Notes under the pieces: generated by a model
Seen by the model: the letters and a program-made list of their open reading frames with translations, nothing else
What the model was told of the DNA's origin: nothing
Database searches by the model: none
In this document: positions 17,007 to 24,702 of the stretch, piece after piece
Layout of the letters: every line of letters begins with the position of its first letter
Numbering within the stretch: the first letter of the stretch is position 1
IMG/VR virus record: IMGVR_UViG_3300017746_000003
Location: 1 to 64,000 of that record
Source: a virus
Length of the DNA: 64,000 nucleotides
Reading direction: 5' to 3' (one strand)
Translations under genes and position numbers: made by a program

Positions 17007-18701
17007 ATGTCATTCTATCAGGAAATAAGAACTGCCAAAGCAGCTGCTATTGGTACAATCATGCCATGGACAGGGGGTATCTCAAGTATCCCCAATGGGT
17101 GGATTCCTTGTGATGGATCACAGATTAGTGCAGGTGATTTTCCTTTGCTGTCTAGAGCAATTGGAGATACATATAATCTATCAACAGCAGTAACTGAAGG
17201 TCTAATTGAAAATTTTGCTGGAACTGCAGCAGTACAAGCAGGAAGAATACCTGGAACATACATCTATTCACCTTTAGATGGTAGTGGGGGTGGAGCTAAC
17301 TTTGCTATCATTGTAGGCGATGCTGGCACCCAATCAGGCAATGCTCCTAATGGTGTAGGTGGTACAGTTACATTCCAACTTTTAGCACCAGGTGTTAATT
17401 ATGTTGTTGGTGATGTATTAAGTATTCCTGGAGGTAACTCTGGTAATGGTTCTGATATGTCTGTTGCTGTTCAGTCAATTAAGCAGGGATCTGTTTCTAC
17501 TTTTGGTGGAGAGTTTCCGAATTATGCTGGCGAAATTGTTCTTCCAAATCTTTTAAACAGACCATTGGTTGATGTTCAAGAAGATTATTTTGGTCCTGGT
17601 ACTCCTACAGGCAGAGCATTTGACCAAGAGTCGGATGCATTTACACAAATTACACCATATATTGGAGCAAATAGCGACACTGGTGTGCCTACATCTTTTA
17701 ATGATGTTGCAACCGATGTTGTATTTGAATTAAACGAAAGAAATACAACACCTGGATCTGGTGGTGGAGTAGATTATTACTATGGTGGTAAGTTACAGGG
17801 TAATATAGTCATTCCTGGATCAGGTGAAGGTAGTAAAGTTATGTTCTTTGGACCTAGAAAATTAGGTAGAGGACATATCAAGGGACATGGGCATGGTGGT
17901 AGATATGATACTATTAAAGTTAATCCTACTACACAACCTGGAGAAGGTGTTATTCCATGGTCATCTTTGAACTTTAACTTTACTGCAGAAGTTCAAACTA
18001 GTGATGGTAGTATTTTTATTACAAATGATAATGAATTTGATCTAGAGTATACTATGGGAGACTACGATAGAGGCAGATCTGGTCTTGGTGGTGGACAACC
18101 AGGCAGAACGCTTGCTATCATTAATGCAGAAAGTCCACCAGTTAACTGGACACCAAAGCAGGTTACTTATACTCCCATTCAAGCAGATCTTAATCAACCA
18201 CTAAACCACAGAACATTTAATGAAGGTGTTGGTTTGAAGAAGGGTGCTCTGTCTGGTGGTATCTTTGGTTTTAATAAAGGTCCTGGAGAAAAAAGAAATG
18301 TTGATTATGGTATCGGTGGAATTCCTATTGCAAATATAGGGTCAGGTCTTACAAACTGGTATCCTGATCTTCTAGAATATGCTGGAACGTCAGATTCTGG
18401 ACTATCTGCGCCTTCTGCATTCGATACTTATGATACATTTAATAGTAATCCTGGTTGGGATTTTGGAGTAAAAACTCCATCAACAGCAACACAGGATCAA
18501 ATTCTTGCTCATACCCATGATGAATTTGATGTTAACTTTGATAGAGCAGGAATGAGACCAGAAAATAGTATCAATGTGTATGTTACTGCTCCTAATGATA
18601 ATTTAAACCTAGATAATTCTAGAAATGTTGGTGTTTTCCAAATAAACCTCAACACGACACAACCAGGCATGACATGTGTCTACGTAATCCGAGCATATTA
18701 A
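17007..18701 (+). CDS. tail fibre protein with phage tail collar domain
   Basis: A 564-residue protein, 3 nt after the giant gene. Residues about 17-60 form a collar-type segment (GTIMPWTGGI, then PNGWIPCDGSQIS, then FPLLSRAIGDTYN). Two HxH motifs, H294-G-H296 and H502-T-H504, resemble the metal-binding histidines of T4 gp12 and gp37 tips. The C-terminus (INVYVTAPNDNLNL... CVYVIRAY) resembles the ends of the other two collar proteins here. Probable role: trimeric short fibre or fibre tip that binds the host surface. A ribosome-binding-like AAGGAA precedes the ATG. Confidence 0.78.
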   Translation: MSFYQEIRTAKAAAIGTIMPWTGGISSIPNGWIPCDGSQISAGDFPLLSRAIGDTYNLSTAVTEGLIENFAGTAAVQAGRIPGTYIYSPLDGSGGGANFAIIVGDAGTQSGNAPNGVGGTVTFQLLAPGVNYVVGDVLSIPGGNSGNGSDMSVAVQSIKQGSVSTFGGEFPNYAGEIVLPNLLNRPLVDVQEDYFGPGTPTGRAFDQESDAFTQITPYIGANSDTGVPTSFNDVATDVVFELNERNTTPGSGGGVDYYYGGKLQGNIVIPGSGEGSKVMFFGPRKLGRGHIKGHGHGGRYDTIKVNPTTQPGEGVIPWSSLNFNFTAEVQTSDGSIFITNDNEFDLEYTMGDYDRGRSGLGGGQPGRTLAIINAESPPVNWTPKQVTYTPIQADLNQPLNHRTFNEGVGLKKGALSGGIFGFNKGPGEKRNVDYGIGGIPIANIGSGLTNWYPDLLEYAGTSDSGLSAPSAFDTYDTFNSNPGWDFGVKTPSTATQDQILAHTHDEFDVNFDRAGMRPENSINVYVTAPNDNLNLDNSRNVGVFQINLNTTQPGMTCVYVIRAY

Positions 18702-18702
18702 A

Positions 18703-19593
18703 ATGGCATTTAATACCAATAATAACTACTCTCAAATTAAAGCACATTTTGGTGGATTTATTGGATCTATCCAAACTCATGCAACATCGTCACTTGGTAG
18801 TGTAAATGATCCAAATTTTACATCGTTTCAGGAAATTATTCCCGCAGGATTTTTGAAGTGTGATGGGTCAATTCAAAATGCTCAAAAATATCTTGCCTTA
18901 AGTAAGGTATTAGGTGTAGGTAGTGAATCTAAATTTAAAAAACTAAATGTTACTCTTAGAGAACCAGATGAAGAAACTGGAGATCTAGGACAATTTCAAT
19001 TACCTGACTTAGGATCAAAAGTTATTATTCCTAGCAGAAGTGTTGGTGATTATCTTTCAACAACTGTTGGTGATACAGATGAATATAGAGTAGGACCAGC
19101 AGCAGAAGTTATTTGTAATGAAGGAACTCAACTAACATGTGACTTTATTGGTAGTTTTGAAGGAGTTCCTGTTTCAACTAATTATGATTTTAAATCTAGT
19201 CCCAAATATCAATTTGAAACTACATCAACAGAACAATTCCTTGATATCGAAAACTTTCAAGGACATGCTCATGATGCTGATGTAGGATATCTAAACTATA
19301 CTACATCTCATATTGTTGGTGGTGATGGTAAAGATGATGGACAAGATATTGGTAACTCAGGTTCTGGTAATGTTCTAGACGTTTCAAATCCAAATACGTC
19401 GGCATTATCATCGCACACACATAAAATTGCCAAACCAACACTTTACACTCAAAATTTTCAATATCAGCATACTGTATTTTCAATCCCTGCTGATAATGTG
19501 AATACTGTATTAAATATTTCCACAGAAAGAATCACTAAGTTGGATGATGTGGTTACTCCATTCATTATTGTTAGTTACATTATTAAAATTTGA
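18703..19593 (+). CDS. short tail fibre protein with collar-type domain
   Basis: A 296-residue protein starting 1 nt after the previous stop. The collar-like block (FQEIIPAGFLKCDGS, then LALSKVLGVG, then FQLPDLGSKVIIP) lies at residues about 44-115. HxH motifs are H188-A-H190 and H238-T-H240, and the C-terminus ends TPFIIVSYIIKI. It looks like a shorter paralogue of the 17007 and 24703 proteins that has lost the central part. Probable role: fibre tip or adhesin. Confidence 0.75.
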   Translation: MAFNTNNNYSQIKAHFGGFIGSIQTHATSSLGSVNDPNFTSFQEIIPAGFLKCDGSIQNAQKYLALSKVLGVGSESKFKKLNVTLREPDEETGDLGQFQLPDLGSKVIIPSRSVGDYLSTTVGDTDEYRVGPAAEVICNEGTQLTCDFIGSFEGVPVSTNYDFKSSPKYQFETTSTEQFLDIENFQGHAHDADVGYLNYTTSHIVGGDGKDDGQDIGNSGSGNVLDVSNPNTSALSSHTHKIAKPTLYTQNFQYQHTVFSIPADNVNTVLNISTERITKLDDVVTPFIIVSYIIKI

Positions 19594-19605
19594 GGAGGTT
19601 GAGAT

Positions 19606-21435
19606 ATGGTAATTCCAAGGACACAATGTATATCAATTATTGACGAATCGGTTGGTAGTCAGGCAAGAAATAATTATAATAGTTTTCCACCACCAGCACC
19701 TTATCCACAAAGTGTAAGTAGCAGCGCACAGGCGATTGCTAACGATTGGACCAGATTTAGAGATTTATATCCCAACAATAGTGGTACTGGTAGAGAGTTT
19801 TGGTTACTACAACCAGGACGATCGCAGGATCAACTTAATAGACCAACCAGTTATATTAATGACTCATTAACTCATACTGTTACAGTTGCTAGAGATAACG
19901 GCAACGTTGCTTCAAGATCAGATTGGTTTGCTATTTGTAATCTAGGAAGTCAACCACCAGGTTCTTATGTATCCGTGTGGCTAGACGTTTCGGGTTCGAT
20001 GACAAAATCTACTGTAATAGCGTCGTACAACTATTTTATTGAACGATGTGCAGCAGAAGGTATTAATGTTGTTTATGAAGAGAGTGATCAAGGTGAAAGA
20101 TGGTCTGCAGATCAGGCAGTTGATTTTCCTCCATCGGCATCATTCTCTACAGATCCCAATCATCAGACTAACTTTAATGAGCAAAGTGGTGTTACTATTC
20201 CATATAATGGAACTGCAGTATTATCGTGGATTGTATTTGGAGACACTACATCAGCAAATATATTACCAGATGTAGGAGTAGTTTCTGATCCATCAGGTAC
20301 TATTGCTGTTAATCCAACATCATCAACAAATTATACTTTAACTGTTGTTGGTCCTGCTGGTACTACGACACGACAAGTCACTGTTACTGTATTACCTCCA
20401 CCTCCACCAACAGTTACGTTTACAATTACTCCTAATAACTATATTGACCCTGGTTCCGCCACGTTAAGTTGGGATGTTACTGGTGTTAATGTTGATTTTC
20501 TATCAATTAATAATGGAATTGGTAATGTTTTACCACTTGGATTAAATGGTAGTGTAGTAGTTAATCCGAGTGTATCACGTACTTACACTATAACTGCAAA
20601 AAATTTCGGTGGTGCATTAGGATCTACAACTACAAAAAGTGTAGATCTAACTGTTTATGAACCGACAGTTGCTACTATTTTTATTAATCCTAACCCAATT
20701 ACAGTCGGTCAAACTCCAACTTTGTCTTGGGTTGTTAGTGGTGATGCTGATACAGCATCTATTAATCAAGGTATTGGTGCTGTACTACTGACATCAAATA
20801 CTCCTGTTAGTCCATCTACATCAACTACATATACTATTATTGCTAGTGGTCCTGGAGGTACTGATACTGCTAGTGTAACAGCTAATGTTTGTCAAATACC
20901 TCAAATTAGTGCCAATTTCCCAGCTAATATAGATTATGGGGAACAATTTAATGTAGATATTACATATGCTGCAGCACCAACTGTTCAAGTAACAGCATTG
21001 ATGACTTATACTGATGGTAGTGTTGCTAATGTTGTATTTGACTTGGCAGGCAATGATAGTGACAAAAATATTACACAAAAAACTGAAACATTTAATTCAT
21101 CCATTGTATATACTGATTTTGGACCTGAGTTTATTTCATATAGTTTATCAGCACAGGGATGTGGTGGAACAACTAATGTAAATGTTACTCCAACATTAAC
21201 TATTGAAATTGATGAGTTACCTGATAATATTACTATACCAGATAGTTTAGAACAAACACCATCTGATGACGTAGAAGCACCAGAAATTGATATTGTTCTC
21301 AGTGACCCCATTGTTGTCACGGATATTGATATTCCTGTTGAAATTAGATCAGACAAACCAATACAAGTTAGGTTTGACGATGCTGATCCTCTAATTGAAG
21401 CAAATTGGAAAGATGTAAGAAGTAGGGACGTTTAA
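19606..21435 (+). CDS. mosaic adhesin-like protein with vWA-type MIDAS motif and Ig-like repeats
   Basis: A 609-residue protein behind a strong GGAGG ribosome site. Residues 1-110 are unrecognised. YVSVWLDVSGSMTKS at 121-135 contains the D127-x-S-x-S MIDAS core of von Willebrand A domains, followed by a helix-like FIERCAAEG. About residues 185-428 hold three Ig-like repeats with LSW-V, INQGIG and SRTYT/STTYT signatures. Residues 430-609 are the C-terminal module shared with the next two genes. It probably sits on the tail as a receptor-binding component. The vWA domain seems shortened, so metal binding needs proof. Confidence 0.65.
   Translation: MVIPRTQCISIIDESVGSQARNNYNSFPPPAPYPQSVSSSAQAIANDWTRFRDLYPNNSGTGREFWLLQPGRSQDQLNRPTSYINDSLTHTVTVARDNGNVASRSDWFAICNLGSQPPGSYVSVWLDVSGSMTKSTVIASYNYFIERCAAEGINVVYEESDQGERWSADQAVDFPPSASFSTDPNHQTNFNEQSGVTIPYNGTAVLSWIVFGDTTSANILPDVGVVSDPSGTIAVNPTSSTNYTLTVVGPAGTTTRQVTVTVLPPPPPTVTFTITPNNYIDPGSATLSWDVTGVNVDFLSINNGIGNVLPLGLNGSVVVNPSVSRTYTITAKNFGGALGSTTTKSVDLTVYEPTVATIFINPNPITVGQTPTLSWVVSGDADTASINQGIGAVLLTSNTPVSPSTSTTYTIIASGPGGTDTASVTANVCQIPQISANFPANIDYGEQFNVDITYAAAPTVQVTALMTYTDGSVANVVFDLAGNDSDKNITQKTETFNSSIVYTDFGPEFISYSLSAQGCGGTTNVNVTPTLTIEIDELPDNITIPDSLEQTPSDDVEAPEIDIVLSDPIVVTDIDIPVEIRSDKPIQVRFDDADPLIEANWKDVRSRDV
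20893..21432 (+). repeat. shared adhesin C-terminal module, copy A
   Basis: Encodes a module that begins QIPQIS and ends DPLIEANWKDVR. The second half (DELPDNITIPDSLEQ, then VLSDPIVV, then PIQVRFDDADP) is closely repeated at 22644-23189 and 24122-24670. Stretches of identical DNA of more than 25 nt occur between copies, so recent exchange or duplication is likely. Confidence 0.85.
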
Positions 21436-23192
21436 TGAGTTCATCACCTGTTAGTTACAACATATCATTTGGGGGCCAATCAGGAACAATTCCTGGTGGT
21501 GCTCAAAATATTTCTTTAAGTATTGCAGCAGGATCAGGAGGTTCTGGAGGTTTTGACTCTGGTGGTCCTGGTGGCGGTGGAGGTAATGGTAGATCTGGTA
21601 ATTTTACTATTCCAACATCAAATAGCAATAGATCTTTTACTGGTAGATGGGGTGCTAGAGGTAGTAATGGTCCTGGTGGAACTGGTGCTGCTGTTGGTGG
21701 TCCTGGCGGAAATATTGCTGGTGGAAGTGGCAAAGGTGGCAAAGGTGGTGATGATGGAACTAGTGGATGGTCTGGTTGTGGAGCAGGTGGGGGAGCAGCA
21801 TCTGTATTTTATTTGGGTGGAAATATTGTAGTTACCGCTGGAGGCGGTGGTGGAGGTGGAGGTGGATCCTACTCATGTGGTGGTGCTCAACGTCCTGGTG
21901 GCACTGGCGGCACTGGTGGTGGGTTTTCATCTGGTGGTGTTGGTTTATCTAATGGTGGCGGCGGCGGTTCTCCTGGTGGTGGAGACGGCGGAGGCGGCGG
22001 CGGTGGAGGCGGCGGTTCTTCAGGCGGCGGTGGCGGCGGTCAAGGTGTTGATTGTAACTATGGCGGCGGTGGAGGAGGCGGTGGAACTTCCAGATACAAC
22101 AGCAGTAAAGTTAGTTTTGTTAATCAGTCAACCAATAGTGGTAATGGTAGCATGACGCTATCATTCACAGTCACAATTGCCGAGATCACTTCATTTACTA
22201 TATCACCTAATACTATAATTGCTGGACAATCTGCTACATTGTCGTGGAATACTGCTGACTCTACATCAAGAAGTATCAATCAAGGTATTGGTTCTGTTGG
22301 TGTTTCTGGTTCAACTACAATTAGTCCTGGTAGTTCTAGAACTTATACAATGACTGCAATTGGATTAGCAGGTAATGATACAGCAGATGCTAGCATTACA
22401 GTTTATCCACCAACAATTGCTACCATTTCCGCATCTCCTAACTCAATAATTGTTGGACAAAATTCTACATTGAGTTGGGTTGTTTCTGGTGCTGGTGGCA
22501 CCACAGCATCTATTAATCAAGGTATTGGTGCTGTTGTTTTAACATCAAATACTTCAGTTTCGCCATCAACCAGCACTACGTACACAATTAATGCTAGTGG
22601 TCTTGGTGGTACTGATAGTGATAGTGTAACAATTTCAGTATATCAACTACCAGAAATTAGTTATAATGTTCCAACTAATATAGATTATGGAGATACTTTA
22701 CAATTTCCAGTAACATATAGATACGCTAGTGGTGGTGTCAATGGAACTATTACATATACTATGAGAAACTCCACTACTGGTGCGAACCAAACTCAAGTAC
22801 AAAATGTATTTTTATCTGGAACTAGTTCGGATGAATCAGGTGCAGAGAAAACAGGTAATGTTGTTGCTAATATTCCATATGGTTTACATGGTGTATTTGC
22901 TATAGATATTTCTTTGTCTTCCAATGGTGCGGGAGGAGTTACAAATCAAGTAGAAACTATAAATGTTAATGTTGATGAATTACCCGATAATATTACTATA
23001 CCAAATAGTTTAGAACAAATACCATCAGATGATGTAGAAGCACCTGATTTTGATATTGTTCTCAGTGACCCCATTGTTGTAAGTGATATTGATGTTGCTG
23101 TTGAAATTAAATCAAACAAACCAATACAAGTTAGGTTTGATGACGATGATCCATTAATAAACTCCAATTGGTACGACGTGCGTCCTAACTAA
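21435..23192 (+). CDS. glycine-rich mosaic adhesin-like protein
   Basis: A 585-residue protein whose ATG shares one base with the previous TAA. Residues about 30-220 are extremely glycine-rich, with runs of GGGGG and GGxGG broken by short Ser, Thr or aromatic motifs. This is like the polyglycine regions of T-even gp38-type adhesins, which fold as packed polyglycine II helices. Two Ig-like repeats follow (about 250-402, INQGIG signatures), then the shared C-terminal module (404-585). Its role as a host-specificity adhesin is inferred from this layout and from its place among fibre genes. Confidence 0.68.
   Translation: MSSSPVSYNISFGGQSGTIPGGAQNISLSIAAGSGGSGGFDSGGPGGGGGNGRSGNFTIPTSNSNRSFTGRWGARGSNGPGGTGAAVGGPGGNIAGGSGKGGKGGDDGTSGWSGCGAGGGAASVFYLGGNIVVTAGGGGGGGGGSYSCGGAQRPGGTGGTGGGFSSGGVGLSNGGGGGSPGGGDGGGGGGGGGGSSGGGGGGQGVDCNYGGGGGGGGTSRYNSSKVSFVNQSTNSGNGSMTLSFTVTIAEITSFTISPNTIIAGQSATLSWNTADSTSRSINQGIGSVGVSGSTTISPGSSRTYTMTAIGLAGNDTADASITVYPPTIATISASPNSIIVGQNSTLSWVVSGAGGTTASINQGIGAVVLTSNTSVSPSTSTTYTINASGLGGTDSDSVTISVYQLPEISYNVPTNIDYGDTLQFPVTYRYASGGVNGTITYTMRNSTTGANQTQVQNVFLSGTSSDESGAEKTGNVVANIPYGLHGVFAIDISLSSNGAGGVTNQVETINVNVDELPDNITIPNSLEQIPSDDVEAPDFDIVLSDPIVVSDIDVAVEIKSNKPIQVRFDDDDPLINSNWYDVRPN
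22644..23189 (+). repeat. shared adhesin C-terminal module, copy B
   Basis: Starts QLPEISYNVP and ends DPLINSNWYDVR. It shares the DNA of the NVPTNIDYG region with copy C and of the DIVLSDPIVV region with copy A, so it looks like an intermediate between the two. Confidence 0.85.
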
Positions 23193-24673
23193 TGACACAA
23201 GATTTTAATTTTACTAGTAGATCTAACGGCGGTCCTCAATTCTATGAGCCGAATTGGTCTAATTTCATGAACACCTACAATGTAGGTGGTAGAGATACTT
23301 CTGGTACTCCTGGTCCTAATAGGACATATTCATGGACTATCACTTTTAATAATTATGGCAGACAACAATTCTATGCTAATGTGGATGATAATGGGGCAAT
23401 TTATATTAATGGCAATTATGAAATGGGAATGGGTGGATTTGGAACGCAAAGTTTAGTCACTACCACAAATTATTATGGACCAGGCACATATACTCTTAGT
23501 GCTAATGCTAATAATAGTGGTGGTGGACCTTGGGGTATTGCTATAGATTGGGTTGGATTTGTTCCACCACCACTTGTTTATGGATGTACAGATTCCCGTG
23601 CTACAAACTATAATCCAAACGCAGATGTTGATAATGGAACCTGTTCATATCCTACACCATCTAATACTCTTACTATAACTCCTAATGTTATAATTGCGGG
23701 TGCGAATGCTACTCTAGCATGGTCTGTCAGTGGTTCTACATCACAAACTTTGACAGGTTCTGGTAGTGTTGCGTCTAGTGGGTCTTTAACAAAATCTCCT
23801 ACTAATAGTACAACTTATACGTTAGTTTCGAGTTATTATGGTATCACCAGCAGAACTACTGCTGTAACTATAACTGTATATCAACCAGTAGTTGCTCAAT
23901 TTACAGGTGTATCTTCAAACCCTATTATTGTTGGACAATCAACAACTCTAACTTGGGTAGTATCAGGTTCTGCTAATACTCCTGCTACTATTAATCAAGG
24001 TATTGGTGCTGTATTGTTTAGTAGCAATAAATCTGTATCTCCATCTAGTACAACCACATATACTTTATCTGCCAGCGGACCTGGTGGTAGTGATAGTGAT
24101 TCTGTGACTATTGTAGTAAATCAATTACCACAAATTAGTTATAATGTTCCAACTAATATAGATTATGGAGCAAGCGTAGGGTTTGTAGTGACATATAGGT
24201 ATGCAACAGGTGGAGTCAATGGTACAGCAGTTTATAGTGTTAGAAATCCTACTACTGGAAGTTTTATTACTGTTTCACAAAATATTAGTTTACCTGGAAC
24301 AACATCTGATCAAAGTGGTGGTGCCATTACAGGTAACGTTAATTTAAGTATTCCTTGGACAGTACAAGGTGTATTTGGTGTAGAAATTTCTTTAGCTGCT
24401 TCTGGTGGTGGTGGTACTACCAACGTATCGAACTCTATAGATGTCAATATTGATGAACTACCTGACTCTATTACTATTGACCCTAGTCTAAATCAAGTTC
24501 CAACAGATAATGTATTGGCACCTGATCAAGAGTCAGTACTGAGTGACCCTATTATTGTTGGTGATATTGATGTTGCTGTAGAAATTAGATCGGACAAACC
24601 AATTAAAGTTAAATTTGACGATGCTGATCCTCTAATTGAAGCAAATTGGAATGATGTCAGACAATCACCCTAA
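23192..24673 (+). CDS. mosaic adhesin-like protein with beta-sandwich head and TSP3-like motif
   Basis: A 493-residue protein overlapping the previous stop by one base. Residues 1-127 resemble a PA14 or lectin-like beta-sandwich (YSWTITFNNYGRQQFYANVDD, split over strands, then YINGNY and GPGTYTLSANANN). Residues about 130-154 carry a GCTDSRATNYNPNA motif with following acidic Asp and Cys, as in TSP3-like calcium repeats. Two Ig-like repeats (about 157-308) and the shared C-terminal module (310-493) follow. It is the third member of the adhesin set. Sugar or calcium binding is inferred, not shown. Confidence 0.66.
   Translation: MTQDFNFTSRSNGGPQFYEPNWSNFMNTYNVGGRDTSGTPGPNRTYSWTITFNNYGRQQFYANVDDNGAIYINGNYEMGMGGFGTQSLVTTTNYYGPGTYTLSANANNSGGGPWGIAIDWVGFVPPPLVYGCTDSRATNYNPNADVDNGTCSYPTPSNTLTITPNVIIAGANATLAWSVSGSTSQTLTGSGSVASSGSLTKSPTNSTTYTLVSSYYGITSRTTAVTITVYQPVVAQFTGVSSNPIIVGQSTTLTWVVSGSANTPATINQGIGAVLFSSNKSVSPSSTTTYTLSASGPGGSDSDSVTIVVNQLPQISYNVPTNIDYGASVGFVVTYRYATGGVNGTAVYSVRNPTTGSFITVSQNISLPGTTSDQSGGAITGNVNLSIPWTVQGVFGVEISLAASGGGGTTNVSNSIDVNIDELPDSITIDPSLNQVPTDNVLAPDQESVLSDPIIVGDIDVAVEIRSDKPIKVKFDDADPLIEANWNDVRQSP
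24122..24670 (+). repeat. shared adhesin C-terminal module, copy C
   Basis: Starts QLPQISYNVP and ends DPLIEANWNDVR. The final 36 nt or so around DDADPLIEANW are identical in DNA to copy A although copy B lies between them, which suggests exchange rather than simple divergence. Confidence 0.85.
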
Positions 24674-24676
24674 ATA
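24669..24676 (+). promoter_or_regulatory. probable late promoter (CCTAAATA)
   Basis: CCTAAATA overlaps the stop codon of the adhesin gene and lies 26 nt before the next ATG. The same CTAAATA form precedes gp25 (46684) and the gene at 61205 at similar distances, which supports it as a variant late promoter. Confidence 0.6.
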
Positions 24677-24702
24677 CAATACGGGATAAAGTATAAGTTC
24701 GC

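Noticed and set aside
21503-22155. Pro-rich, Val/Leu-rich or Trp-rich frames overlapping the glycine-rich region
   Set aside because: Shadows of the GGT/GGA/GGC repeats in other phases; only the glycine frame continues into Ig-like domains.
21435-23192. Assembly artefact as explanation for the repeated adhesin modules
   Set aside because: The three copies differ at many positions and have distinct heads and intact frames, which a mis-assembly would not produce.
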